64,000 bases of DNA from Geomobilibacter sp964432205 (GCA_964432205.1 CAYSMK010000003.1:124001-188000); one strand, 5' to 3'; shown: positions 51,334 through 60,266, counted from the stretch's first letter. The notes: generated by a model from the sequence alone, not told the origin. A program made the numbers and translations.

Positions 51334-53379
51334 ATGAAGTATCGCGTCGCCATTGATACGGGAGGAACCAATACCGATGCCTTCATCTTCAACGAAGAAA
51401 ACGGCACCTCATTCATAGCCAAGGTCCCCTCGACACCGAAGAACCCGGCGGTTGCCATAACCGATGCCATCAAGGCCGCGGGGCTCAAGGCTGCGGAGAT
51501 CAAGCTGATTACCCATGGAACTACCGTGGCGACCAATGCGCTGATCGAGCGCAACTTTCCGAAGACCGCCATGATTACCACATCCGGCTTTCGTGACGTG
51601 GTGGAGATCTGCGACGGCACCAAACAGGAGCTGTGGGACGCCTACCAGGACAAACCGTCCTCCTACATCCGCCGACGCGACCGTTTCGAGGTAACCGAGC
51701 GGGTCGATTACAACGGCAACGTGGTGACGCCGCTCGATCGGGAGCAGGCGCGCAGCGTCGCCGAGAGGATTTCCAAGCTGGGATACCAGGCAGTATGCAT
51801 CTGCTTTATCAATTCATATGTGAATTCCGATCATGAACAGGCGATGAAGGTGATCCTCGAAGATTACCTGCCGAGCGGCACCTATGTCTGCACGTCGAGC
51901 GAAACCATCCCGGAGATGTTCGAACACCCCCGCTTCAGCACCGCCATGATCAATGCCGTGCTCGGCCCGTGCATCGTGAACTATGTCCGGGACCTGGAAG
52001 GCCGTCTCAAGGAGATGGGGTACAAGGGCGACCTCCTGATCCTCCATTCCGGCGGCGGGGTGCTCACCGCCAAGGGGACCAGCAGGTTCCCCTCCCGGCT
52101 GGCAAGCTCCGGCATCGTGGCCGGCGCCATCGCCGGCGCGCACATAGCAAAGCAGGCGGGATTCCAGAACGCCATCAGCTTCGACATGGGCGGGACCAGC
52201 ACCGACGTTGCCCTTACCTATAAGGGAGAACTGAAAACGGCCAACAGCTGGCAGGTGGAGTACGGCTATCCGATCATGTTTCCCAGCGTCGAGGTGCTCA
52301 CCATCGGCGCCGGCGGGGGGAGCATCGCCTGGATCGACGCCGGAGGCTCCCTGCGCAACGGTCCGCAGAGCGCCGGCGCGGATCCGGGCCCGGCATGTTA
52401 TGGCAAGGGGGGCGAAGAAGCGACCAATACGGACGCCAACCTGGTGCTGGGCCGGTTGAGCAGTTCCCTGCTCGGTGGGCGGCTGCAGCTCGATCTGAAG
52501 GCCTCGAAACAGGTCATCGGCAACAAGGTGGTCGGACCGCTCGGCATGGAGCTGGCTACTGCCGCCAGTGCCATGCTGAAGGTTGCGGAAGCCAACATGG
52601 CCAACGCCATCAGGCTGATTTCGGTGGGCCGCGGCTATGACCCGCGCGACTTCGCCCTGGTCGCCTTCGGGGGGGCCGGACCGCTCCACGGGGCGTACCT
52701 CGCCCAGGAGCTGGAGATCCCGACGGTCATCTTCCCGCGGTATCCCGGCATCGCGTCCGCCATGGGGTGCCTGCTGGTGGATATCCGCCATGATTCGAGC
52801 CAGATGTACCTCGGCAAGGTGCAGGACGCAAACCTCATCCAGCTTGCCCACAGCTTCGAGTCGATGGAGGAAGAGGCGAGGGATCACCTGCATGAAGAAG
52901 GGGTTCAGCCGGAGGACATGCGTTTCGTGCGGCAGCTCGACATGCGGTATATGGGCCAGTGGCGGACCCTGACGGTGCCGGTGGACCTGTCCGATTCGGA
53001 ACACGGCCTTAAGGAGGCGCTGAAGAAGTTCCACTCCGAACACGAACGTGCCTATTCCTACAGCGACCCGGCCCGTGATGTGGAGATATTCGCGCTCAAA
53101 CTGGTGACCCAGGGGATCATTCCCAAGCCGACCATGCCCAAGGTGCGGGAAACCGGCGACGCAGAGAGTGCCTTGACCGGCAGCCGACAGGTCTATTTCG
53201 ACGAGGCCGGGGGATATGTGGAAACGCCCGTCTACAACAGGGACAAGCTGCTGCCGGGCGCACGGATCATGGGGCCTGCCGTCGTGGAACAGCTGGATTC
53301 TACCGTGGTCCTTCCTCCCGAGACCTCCAGTGTCGTCGATCCCTATCTGAATATCATTACCAACTTTATCCGGGGCTGA
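51334..53379 (+). CDS. Hydantoinase/oxoprolinase A family protein (HyuA type)
   Basis: A 681-residue ATP-dependent hydrolase subunit. The ASKHA-type nucleotide site is seen as VAIDTGGTNTDAFIF and later FDMGGTSTDVAL, with ITHGTTVATNALIERN, TIGAGGGSIAWID and ADPGPACYGKGG all typical of HyuA/AcxA/oxoprolinase. AAAGGAG precedes ATG 51334. With the HyuB-like gene it should form a complex that hydrolyses a cyclic amide such as hydantoin, N-methylhydantoin or 5-oxoproline, or carboxylates a ketone (acetone carboxylase). The absence of a third AcxC-type subunit and the presence of an NCS1 permease favour a cyclic amide. Confidence 0.9.
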   Translation: MKYRVAIDTGGTNTDAFIFNEENGTSFIAKVPSTPKNPAVAITDAIKAAGLKAAEIKLITHGTTVATNALIERNFPKTAMITTSGFRDVVEICDGTKQELWDAYQDKPSSYIRRRDRFEVTERVDYNGNVVTPLDREQARSVAERISKLGYQAVCICFINSYVNSDHEQAMKVILEDYLPSGTYVCTSSETIPEMFEHPRFSTAMINAVLGPCIVNYVRDLEGRLKEMGYKGDLLILHSGGGVLTAKGTSRFPSRLASSGIVAGAIAGAHIAKQAGFQNAISFDMGGTSTDVALTYKGELKTANSWQVEYGYPIMFPSVEVLTIGAGGGSIAWIDAGGSLRNGPQSAGADPGPACYGKGGEEATNTDANLVLGRLSSSLLGGRLQLDLKASKQVIGNKVVGPLGMELATAASAMLKVAEANMANAIRLISVGRGYDPRDFALVAFGGAGPLHGAYLAQELEIPTVIFPRYPGIASAMGCLLVDIRHDSSQMYLGKVQDANLIQLAHSFESMEEEARDHLHEEGVQPEDMRFVRQLDMRYMGQWRTLTVPVDLSDSEHGLKEALKKFHSEHERAYSYSDPARDVEIFALKLVTQGIIPKPTMPKVRETGDAESALTGSRQVYFDEAGGYVETPVYNRDKLLPGARIMGPAVVEQLDSTVVLPPETSSVVDPYLNIITNFIRG

Positions 53380-53392
53380 AAGGAGAACCGCC

Positions 53393-55402
53393 ATGCAAAG
53401 CAGTTCATTACACAAAAGTTCTCACGAACCTGAACACGAAGAACGAGCACCAGTCAAACTCGACCTGATCACCTTCGAGGTGCTCAAAAATGCCTTCATC
53501 AACCTGGTGGACCAGATGTCCGAACAGCTTTTGCGCACCTGCTACTCGTTCGTCATCTACAGCCGCGATTTCAGTAACTGCATCTGCGACCGCCACGGCA
53601 ACACCGTTGCCCAGGGGACCCAGGATATCGCCGTCCATGTCGGGACGCTCCATTTCAGCGTCAAATCGGTCATCGAGCAGTTCGGCGCCGACATCCGGCC
53701 GGGAGACGTCTTCATCACCAATGACCCGTACAACGGTGGCACCCACTTCAACGACGTCAGGATCATCCGCCCCATTTTCTGTGACGACGAACTGGTGGCA
53801 TTCACCCAGTCGAACGGGCACTGGGCAGATATCGGCGGCAGTGTCCCCGGTTCCTTCGACATCACCGCCAAGGAACATTTCGGCGAGGGGCTGCGCATCA
53901 CGCCGATGAAGATCTGGAAGGAGGGGGTATTCCAGGAAGACGTCGCCAGGATGCTCGTGTCCAACATGCGGGCACCCAACGATTCGCTCGGCGACCTGCG
54001 TGCCCAGTCCGAAGCCACGCTGTGCGGGGCGCGCCGCCTGCTGGCCCTGATGGACAAGTACGGCAAGGAGACGATCCTCCTGGCATTCGAGGAGGTGCAG
54101 AACTATGTCGAGCGGTATGCCCGCGGCCAGCTGAAAAAGCTCCCCAAAGGAACCTGGAGCGCAACGGATTTCATCGATCAGGACCCGTCCGGGGAAGAAG
54201 GTTTGATACCGATCAAGGTCACCATGACCATCGGGGAAGACCGGGTCTTCTACGACTTTACCGGCACCCACGCCTCCATCGGCTGCTTCCTGAATTCGAC
54301 CTACAGTGCCTCGTTCTCGGGGGTGGTCGCCGGCACCAAGACCTTCTTTCCCGAGCTCCCCCTCAATTCCGGTTTCTACCGGATCATCGACGTCCACTTC
54401 CCGGAAGGGAGCGTTGTCAATGCCCCCTGGCCGGTGGCGGTTGCCGGTTACTGTTCGGGCAGCTATGAAAAGATCATGAATGCGATCTTTGCCCTCTGGT
54501 CGAACATCATCCCGGAACGGGCGCTGGCCTGCTCCTTCAACCTCGAATACCTGCTCGTCGGCGGCTGGGACGGGCGGGACAAGTCGAACCGGCGCTATTT
54601 CATGAATTACGACTGGATGGCCGGCGGGTGGGGGGGGCGTAACGGCAGAGACGGCTCCAATGCTACCTCGCCCGTGTTCGGGGTCGGCCTGGCCATCCAG
54701 TCGGTCGAGGCCCAGGAGCGGTTGAGCCCGGTGCTGACCAGCGAGCACCAGATCGAAACCGACTCCGGCGGTCCCGGTAAGTATCGCGGCGGGTGCGGTG
54801 TCCGCAGAGGTGGAAAACTGACCAAGGTCGACAAGGCGGTGATGTCGTACTGTTGCGATCGCTCCCGTTCCGTCACCTGGGGCATCTGGGGCGGCCTGCC
54901 GTCACGTCCCCATGGCGTGTCGCTGCTTCGTCAGGGCGCTGAGCAGGCGGAGTATCTCGGGGCGGTGTTCTCCAACGTCCCGGTAACGGAAGGGGATCTT
55001 TTCAGCCGGCCGTCATCGGGTGGCGGCGGGCTGGGCGATCCGCTCGAACGAGTGCCGCAGGCCGTGCTCGACGATGTCATCGATGGCTACGTGAGTGTGG
55101 CACGGGCCCGCACCGATTACGGCGTGGTGATTACCGCCGTAAGCCCCGACCTCAACGAGTATGTCGTCGATCTCGATGCCACGGCCCGGGCACGCGCCGA
55201 CATCCGGGCGACCCGCGACGCACTGCTCACGATGGACCCGCTCGCCGTTGCGGAAAAATTCCGGGCAGGGGAGATCGATACCCTCGATGTGATCCGCCAG
55301 TATGGGGTCATCTGCAACTGGAACGACCGGACGCTCCTGCCGAAAACCACCAGCCAGTTCCGCGAGGCTCTCGCCGCGAGACGAAAACCGCCAAAGCTGT
55401 AA
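53393..55402 (+). CDS. Hydantoinase/oxoprolinase B family protein (HyuB type)
   Basis: A 669-residue partner of the HyuA-like protein. Family motifs are GDVFITNDPYNGGTHFNDVRIIRPIF, GHWADIGGSVPGSFDITAKEHFGEGLRI and the Gly-rich SPVLTSEHQIETDSGGPGKYRGGCGVRRGG. GAAAGGAG precedes the ATG, 13 bp after the hyuA-like stop. N-terminal residues 1-20 are unconserved. It binds metal in characterised homologs. The pair is conserved in length with N-methylhydantoinase (about 690 + 650). Confidence 0.9.
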   Translation: MQSSSLHKSSHEPEHEERAPVKLDLITFEVLKNAFINLVDQMSEQLLRTCYSFVIYSRDFSNCICDRHGNTVAQGTQDIAVHVGTLHFSVKSVIEQFGADIRPGDVFITNDPYNGGTHFNDVRIIRPIFCDDELVAFTQSNGHWADIGGSVPGSFDITAKEHFGEGLRITPMKIWKEGVFQEDVARMLVSNMRAPNDSLGDLRAQSEATLCGARRLLALMDKYGKETILLAFEEVQNYVERYARGQLKKLPKGTWSATDFIDQDPSGEEGLIPIKVTMTIGEDRVFYDFTGTHASIGCFLNSTYSASFSGVVAGTKTFFPELPLNSGFYRIIDVHFPEGSVVNAPWPVAVAGYCSGSYEKIMNAIFALWSNIIPERALACSFNLEYLLVGGWDGRDKSNRRYFMNYDWMAGGWGGRNGRDGSNATSPVFGVGLAIQSVEAQERLSPVLTSEHQIETDSGGPGKYRGGCGVRRGGKLTKVDKAVMSYCCDRSRSVTWGIWGGLPSRPHGVSLLRQGAEQAEYLGAVFSNVPVTEGDLFSRPSSGGGGLGDPLERVPQAVLDDVIDGYVSVARARTDYGVVITAVSPDLNEYVVDLDATARARADIRATRDALLTMDPLAVAEKFRAGEIDTLDVIRQYGVICNWNDRTLLPKTTSQFREALAARRKPPKL

Positions 55403-55444
55403 CCAATCCATAGTCACAGTCCCGTTTGTTGTAACAGTCGCAAT

Positions 55445-55491
55445 GGGCATTCAAATCAATCAGTTATGACGATTGATTGATTTGAATGCCC
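55445..55491. repeat. Perfect 18-bp inverted repeat between hyuB-like and permease genes
   Basis: GGGCATTCAAATCAATCA (55445-55462) and its exact complement (55474-55491) are separated by 11 bases. No T-run follows. The arms contain ATTCA- and TGAAT-like segments but not in the N4 spacing of the regulator sites. It may be an mRNA-stabilising or -processing hairpin that sets expression between the catalytic genes and the transporter. Confidence 0.7.
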
Positions 55492-55612
55492 GGGCGGACA
55501 CTCTAGCTTTGTGCCCAGTTCCGGGCAGTTGGCATAAAGAACACCACACCTACACCTCCAAAGTGGGACGGAACAAAGAAGCCAAATCGTTGGTTAAATC
55601 AGGGAGGATACC

Positions 55613-56956
55613 ATGGCACAAAAAATCGTCGAAGTCAGTGAAGCCGAATTGGATTATTCATGCAACCCGGTACCTGAAAGCGGGCGCATGTCGCCGTTTT
55701 CACTCACCATGGCGTGGTGGAGCTGCTGCAGCGCCATGTTTTACGTGGTCGTTGCCGCCACCCTTGCGGCGGGGTTCGGCACCATCAATACGCTCATCGG
55801 TATCGGCCTGTCGGTTGTCACCTACGCGGGAGTCAACAGGGTAATCAGTCGGTACGCCATCCGAACCGGATCGTCCGTGTCGCTGTTTTCGCGCATTCTG
55901 TTCGGGAGATCGGGGTCGGCCCTGGCCACGCTGATCTTTGCGGCAACGGCGGTCTACTATGCCGTGTTTGAAGGGTCGGTTATGGCCCTGGCCGCGACGT
56001 TTCTCTTCTCAGGCCTGAGCTACAAGGTTGCGGCGCTGCTCGTGGTCCTGTACAGCGTGCCGCTTATCTTCGGAAGCGTCCAGCACTGGCTGGACAAGTT
56101 CAACGGCATCCTGCTTCCCGTGTACCTGCTTGGGCTTGCCGCTTCGGTAGGGCTGGCAATCAGCACGTATGGTTACAGCAATGCCTGGTTGACGGCGGTG
56201 CCGAAAGGCGGCGCCCCGGCAATGGGGTGGTGGGATGTATATGTGGCGTACATGGGGGTGTGGATTCTCATGATGTACTGCTTTGATTACGCCCGCTTCG
56301 GGAAGAAATCCGATGAGGGGTATCACTCGCGGTTCAACTTCGGTGCGCCGTTCTTCACCATGTCGTTCCTCGTTGGCGGGCTCGCGGGCATCTTCCTGGT
56401 GCAGACCATCCCGATTGAAGGTGCCCTTTCCGAGGTATCGGCCGTCAAAGCCATCATCATGATGATGGGAGGTTTCGGACTGCTGTTCGTATGGTCTACC
56501 CAAACCCGCATCAACACGGCGAACTTTTATCTGGCCGCGGTCAACTTCGAATCGCTGGGCAAGATGATCTTCGGTCGGCACATTTCAAAATATTTCTGGG
56601 CGGTAATGGTCGGTGCGATCGTCTATACGCTGATGCTTCTGGACGTATTCAGTTACCTGCTCAAGGCGCTGGCCTATCAGGGGATCTTCGTGGTGGCCTG
56701 GGTGGCCATTGCCCTGGCCTACATGCTGAACGATGCGAAACACGAGCGTCCCGACGAAGCCGCCAAGGATGACAACGATTATCCGGCGTACAACTCGCGC
56801 GGGCTGACCGCCTGGTTCGGCTCGGTAATCATCGGCATCGTGCTGATGAACATTCCGGCCCTGGAGACATTCTCTTCGCCGTGCAGCGCCATTGCCGGCT
56901 TCGGTCTCTACCTTGCGCTCAAACCACGGGTAAACGCCGTTCCGGCCAGGGCATAA
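55613..56956 (+). CDS. NCS1-family nucleobase/hydantoin permease
   Basis: A 447-residue inner-membrane transporter with about 12 hydrophobic segments. N-terminal YSCNPVPESGRMSPFSLTMAWWSCCSAMF and the RTGSSVSLFSRILFGRSGS segment match cytosine/purine/uracil/thiamine/allantoin permeases (Mhp1, CodB-like). AGGGAGG precedes the ATG. It follows hydantoinase-like genes and is probably the uptake system for their substrate. The exact ligand cannot be given. Confidence 0.88.
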   Translation: MAQKIVEVSEAELDYSCNPVPESGRMSPFSLTMAWWSCCSAMFYVVVAATLAAGFGTINTLIGIGLSVVTYAGVNRVISRYAIRTGSSVSLFSRILFGRSGSALATLIFAATAVYYAVFEGSVMALAATFLFSGLSYKVAALLVVLYSVPLIFGSVQHWLDKFNGILLPVYLLGLAASVGLAISTYGYSNAWLTAVPKGGAPAMGWWDVYVAYMGVWILMMYCFDYARFGKKSDEGYHSRFNFGAPFFTMSFLVGGLAGIFLVQTIPIEGALSEVSAVKAIIMMMGGFGLLFVWSTQTRINTANFYLAAVNFESLGKMIFGRHISKYFWAVMVGAIVYTLMLLDVFSYLLKALAYQGIFVVAWVAIALAYMLNDAKHERPDEAAKDDNDYPAYNSRGLTAWFGSVIIGIVLMNIPALETFSSPCSAIAGFGLYLALKPRVNAVPARA

Positions 56957-57036
56957 CAGCACGCCCGTCCCCCTCACCCTTGACCTCTCCCTCGGGAGCG
57001 GTTTTGATGCCATGCTTAATCGACAAGGAGAAAGAG

Positions 57037-57822
57037 ATGAAATATTCCATGCTGAACAGCAGGTTCCGGATTGCTGCGGTCTGTATCGTAAGTTGCGCGC
57101 TTTTGCTGCTGGCCGGTCCGAGCCGGGCGGAGGATTTTTCGTGCAGTGACCTGCAACTCCTCTACACACCGTTCCTGGACAAGGACGATCCGGACCTGGG
57201 CAACGGCATATTCACCAGCAGCAACCGACTCACCGCGGCCAGGCTCGAACACTACGGGACCTGGAAATATGGCGACAACTTTTTCTCAGTCGACCTCAAC
57301 GAGGGGAGCAAGGTGGGCGGGAGCGGTTCGGGCTCCTTTGGCAGCGATACGACGGCACACCTGTTCCTCGTCTACGTACCCAGGGTCAGCCTGACAAAAA
57401 TCGCCAACAAACCCCTCAGCGGTTTCGTCAAGGATGTGTATGTGGCGGGACGGTTGGAACGCGCCAGTTACGGCAGCTACACGGCGGAAAACATCGGGAT
57501 ATCGTTCGACCTGAAGATCCCCGGCACGGTCTTCTTCGAACAGGATTTCTATGCCCGCAAGACGAATTACGACAACGGGGCGGAATTCCTTTCCCGGACC
57601 GTCTGGCTGGCACCATTCGCGGCAGGGCCGGTGGGGCTGCATTTCGATGGTCTCGCCCTGGTAAAGACGACCGATAACGGCGTCAATGCCTTCACGCAAC
57701 TGGACTTTCTGGCTGATCTATTGAAAAACGGCCGGCTTCAGGCAGGTATCCGCCTTGAATCGGCGTTCTACAAGCATTACGAACGAAACACGCCGTATCT
57801 GATGGTGAAGTGGGTATTTTGA
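57037..57822 (+). CDS. Tsx-like nucleoside-channel family outer-membrane protein
   Basis: A 261-residue outer-membrane barrel. Signal peptide ends near SRA-E (residue 31). The mature part starts DFSCSDLQLLYTPF and includes LEHYGTWKYGDNFFSVDLNEG, then alternating strands to YLMVKWVF with a terminal Phe, as in Tsx/nucleoside-specific channel proteins. AAGGAG lies ahead of the start. With the NCS1 permease it gives the substrate a route through both membranes. Confidence 0.82.
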   Translation: MKYSMLNSRFRIAAVCIVSCALLLLAGPSRAEDFSCSDLQLLYTPFLDKDDPDLGNGIFTSSNRLTAARLEHYGTWKYGDNFFSVDLNEGSKVGGSGSGSFGSDTTAHLFLVYVPRVSLTKIANKPLSGFVKDVYVAGRLERASYGSYTAENIGISFDLKIPGTVFFEQDFYARKTNYDNGAEFLSRTVWLAPFAAGPVGLHFDGLALVKTTDNGVNAFTQLDFLADLLKNGRLQAGIRLESAFYKHYERNTPYLMVKWVF

Positions 57823-57848
57823 TCCCGTCAGGAAAAATGCATCGAGTA

Positions 57849-57879
57849 CTGTGGCCGGGGTGAGATGCCCCGGCCACAG
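57849..57879 (+). terminator. Strong hairpin after the porin gene
   Basis: CTGTGGCCGGGG (57849-57860) and CCCCGGCCACAG (57868-57879) form a perfect 12-bp GC-rich stem with a 7-base loop, 27 bp after the stop. No U-tract follows, so it is either a factor-dependent terminator or a 3' mRNA stabiliser. Confidence 0.6.
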
Positions 57880-58075
57880 CGGGTTCAGTAGAGAGTTACC
57901 ATCGCCATACCCCCACCCCGACCCACCCCCGCTACGTAACCTCAGCGTCTCTCAACACCATGCCGGCGGACAGATCGGTCATATCGAGGTCAAATCTCTA
58001 CGGATGGATGGCACGGTTTCGCCGTCGGGTGGCCGGGAGTCTGAAGAAATAATTATAATGGTGTTATTTAACTTC
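57880..58075. other. Non-coding stretch upstream of the etf promoter
   Basis: No ORF with coding character or repeat was found. C-rich at 57905-57935. It ends at the etfBA promoter. Confidence 0.4.
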
Positions 58076-58105
58076 TTGACACCGGTGTCACCTGTCGGCT
58101 ATAAA
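58076..58105 (+). promoter_or_regulatory. Sigma-70-like etf promoter with perfect 14-bp operator palindrome
   Basis: TTGACA at 58076-58081 and TATAAA at 58100-58105 are 18 bp apart. TGACACCGGTGTCA (58077-58090) is a perfect palindrome covering the -35 box and the start of the spacer, a typical position for a TetR- or GntR-type repressor of fatty-acid genes. The etfB start is at 58203. Confidence 0.72.
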
Positions 58106-58202
58106 ATAGGTACTCGAATACTGATTTATGATTTGATGAATTTTATAGTCGTAGCACATTAAAAGTCTGTCTGGATAGAAGGCCATATCAAGGGAGGAAT
58201 GT

Positions 58203-58979
58203 ATGAAGATTCTAGTCTGCATCAAGCAGGTACCGGACATGGAGTCCCGGTTCAAGCCCAACAGTCAGGGGGTCTGGTATGACGAAGCCGATCTGGCCTG
58301 GCGCATGAACGAATACGACGAATACGCCGTCGAGCAGGCGGTCCGGCTGAAAGAGCAGCTGGGTGACGCCCCCGAGATCACGGTCCTCTCCATCGGTCCG
58401 GACCGGGTGGGCGAGGCGATCAAGAAGGCCTTGGCCATGGGGTGCGACCGCGCCGTCCATATCCAGGACCCGGCCGCAGCCACCAAGGACCCGTGGCAGA
58501 TCGCATCCGCCATTGCCGCCTACGCCAAGGATAAAGGATTCGACCTGATCTTCACCGGCCTGCAGTCCCAGGACCGTGGCTCGTCCCAGGTAGGGGTGAC
58601 GGTGGCCGAGATCCTCGGTCTCTCCTGCACCACCACCATTGTCGGCTTTGCCTATGACAACGGCACCATCACCGCCAAGCGGGAGCTGGAAGGGGGCATC
58701 AAGGGCGTGGTCAAGCTGAAGACCCCGGCCGTGGTCACCTGCCAGCTGGGTCTGAACGTGCCCCGCTACCCGACGCTTCCCAACATCATGAAGGCCAAGA
58801 AAAAGGAGATCCAGGCGGTTCCGGTCGGCGATCTTCTCAAGGACGAGGCGCTGGCCGCCACGGCGAGCTTCCACGCACCGGCCAAGAAGGGCGGCGGCAT
58901 CGTTCTCGAAGGTGATGTGGGTGCCCTGGTCGACCAGTTGGTGGGGATACTCAAGGACAAGACCGCGGTGCTGCGGTGA
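58203..58979 (+). CDS. etfB: Electron transfer flavoprotein beta subunit
   Basis: A 258-residue soluble subunit binding AMP. MKILVCIKQVPDMESRFKPN, NEYDEYAVEQAVRLKE, VLSIGPDRVGEAIKKALAMGCDRAVHI and LIFTGLQSQDRGSSQVGVTVAEILGL are standard EtfB segments. AGGGAGGA precedes the ATG. It takes electrons from the acyl-CoA dehydrogenase at 46057 and works with EtfA. The sequence is not of the longer bifurcating type by length alone, but this was not tested. Confidence 0.95.
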   Translation: MKILVCIKQVPDMESRFKPNSQGVWYDEADLAWRMNEYDEYAVEQAVRLKEQLGDAPEITVLSIGPDRVGEAIKKALAMGCDRAVHIQDPAAATKDPWQIASAIAAYAKDKGFDLIFTGLQSQDRGSSQVGVTVAEILGLSCTTTIVGFAYDNGTITAKRELEGGIKGVVKLKTPAVVTCQLGLNVPRYPTLPNIMKAKKKEIQAVPVGDLLKDEALAATASFHAPAKKGGGIVLEGDVGALVDQLVGILKDKTAVLR

Positions 58980-58988
58980 AGCAGGCAA

Positions 58989-59056
58989 AGGTAAAGGTAG
59001 AGGTAAAGAACACCACGCTCTCCTGCTTTTCTTTACCTTTACCTCTACCTTTACCT
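58989..59056. repeat. Perfect 20-bp inverted repeat built of AGGTAAA units between etfB and etfA
   Basis: AGGTAAAGGTAGAGGTAAAG (58989-59008) is mirrored exactly by 59037-59056. Each arm is itself made of six-base units (AGGTAA, AGGTAG), so the pairing can slip. It fills the only gap in the etf operon. No T-run follows, so it should be a readthrough hairpin or a replication-slippage product. Confidence 0.72.
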
Positions 59057-59073
59057 GAATAAAGGAGGCTTAC

Positions 59074-59985
59074 ATGAAAACCTTACTTATTGGCGAATAC
59101 CGGGAAGGACAGCTCCTGGAAGCAACCTATGAACTACTCGGCTTTGCCGGCCAGCTCGGCGCCGATACCGCCATGCTGCTGGTCGGTTCCCAGAGCCAGC
59201 TCCCGGCGTATGGCGGCACCCTCTACCTGGCTGATGTGGCGGCGTGCGGCGAATACAACCCGGACCTGCACAAGAAGCTGATCCTCGACACCGTGGCCAA
59301 GGAAAACCCCGACTACATCGTCTTCCTGCACTCGTCCTACGGCTGGGACCTGGCTCCCCGCGTCGCCGCACAGCTGAAAGTGGCCCAGGTCTCCGAGATC
59401 ACCGGCCTCGTCGAGGGCGGCTTCGAAGTCGGCGCCTGCAACGCCAAGATGCGCCGTACCGTCAAGCCGGCAACGGCCAAGGCGGTCCTTACCATCCAGG
59501 CCGGTGCCTTCCCGGTGACCCAGCCCGGCGGGTCCCCGCAGGTCCAGCAGCTCAGCGCGGCAGGGGGCAACGGCGTCGAATTCGTCGGCTATGAGCCGGC
59601 CGAAGCCAAGGACGTCGACCTGACCCGGGCCGAGATCATCGTCAGCGCCGGTCGCGGCGTCGGCAAGAAGGACAACGTACCGGTCATCGCCGCCCTGGCC
59701 AAGGCGCTCGGCGGGGAACTGGGCGCGAGCCGTCCGGTGGTTGACGCCGGCTGGGTTGAGCACAGCCACCAGGTAGGGACCACCGGCCAGACGGTCAGCC
59801 CGAAACTGTATGTTGCCTGCGGCATCTCCGGTGCCATCCAGCACCTGGCCGGGATGAAGAAGTCCGACTTCGTGGTGGCGATCAACAAGGACAAGGATGC
59901 CCCGATCGGCGAGATCGCCGACGTGCTCGTGGTTGCCGACGTCCTGCAGTTCGTGCCGGCGCTGACCGCCAAGCTGGCTAAGTAG
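59074..59985 (+). CDS. etfA: Electron transfer flavoprotein alpha subunit
   Basis: A 303-residue FAD-binding subunit. The C-terminal FAD motif is present in order: PVVDAGWVEHSHQVGTTGQTVSPKLYVACGISGAIQHLAGM, and IVSAGRGVGKKDNVPVI precedes it. The N-terminal third is shorter than that of ferredoxin-fused EtfA proteins and has no Cys-rich extension. AAAGGAGG precedes the ATG. It completes the electron path from acyl-CoA dehydrogenase to the quinone pool via an ETF dehydrogenase not in this window. Confidence 0.95.
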   Translation: MKTLLIGEYREGQLLEATYELLGFAGQLGADTAMLLVGSQSQLPAYGGTLYLADVAACGEYNPDLHKKLILDTVAKENPDYIVFLHSSYGWDLAPRVAAQLKVAQVSEITGLVEGGFEVGACNAKMRRTVKPATAKAVLTIQAGAFPVTQPGGSPQVQQLSAAGGNGVEFVGYEPAEAKDVDLTRAEIIVSAGRGVGKKDNVPVIAALAKALGGELGASRPVVDAGWVEHSHQVGTTGQTVSPKLYVACGISGAIQHLAGMKKSDFVVAINKDKDAPIGEIADVLVVADVLQFVPALTAKLAK

Positions 59986-60036
59986 CCCGATCCAATCCCT
60001 GAGCGATCGTTTCAGGGTAGCACCATGTACGTTCTC

Positions 60037-60073
60037 GACCTCCGGGGGTTCCCACCTCGGAGGTCTTTTTTTT
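60037..60073 (+). terminator. Rho-independent terminator after etfA
   Basis: GACCTCCG (60037-60044) pairs with CGGAGGTC (60058-60065), followed by a T-run to 60073, 52 bp after the etfA stop. Confidence 0.88.
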
Positions 60074-60112
60074 GCCGATTGGTCAGTGTTGTCGGGTTGA
60101 CCTTTTGCTTAC

Positions 60113-60266
60113 GCCCCGTAGGGGCAGAATGCTGGTAGCCGGAGAATTCATTCCCCGGTCATTCCGGCAAGATGCCACTCCCGTCACGTACGTGACGAAA
60201 GGATTTTATCCGATTCCATCACCGGGGGATAAATCCCCCGGCTACAGGCGAGCGCCCCTACGGGGC
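60113..60266. repeat. 154-bp imperfect palindromic repeat downstream of etfA
   Basis: The outer arms GCCCCGTAGGGGC (60113-60125) and GCCCCTACGGGGC (60254-60266) pair; the inner segments TAGCCGGAGAATTCATTCCCCGG and CCGGGGGATAAATCCCCCGGCTA are imperfect inverted copies, and GTCACGTACGTGAC (60183-60196) is a perfect palindrome in the centre. No coding capacity. It looks like a REP/MITE-type element. Confidence 0.68.

Noticed and set aside
51814..53415. Long minus-strand frame (533 codons) opposite the hyuA-like gene
   Set aside because: Antisense shadow; no recognised protein features.
57851..58162. Short plus-strand frame upstream of etfB
   Set aside because: Crosses a strong hairpin and the etf promoter and has no ribosome-binding site or protein character.
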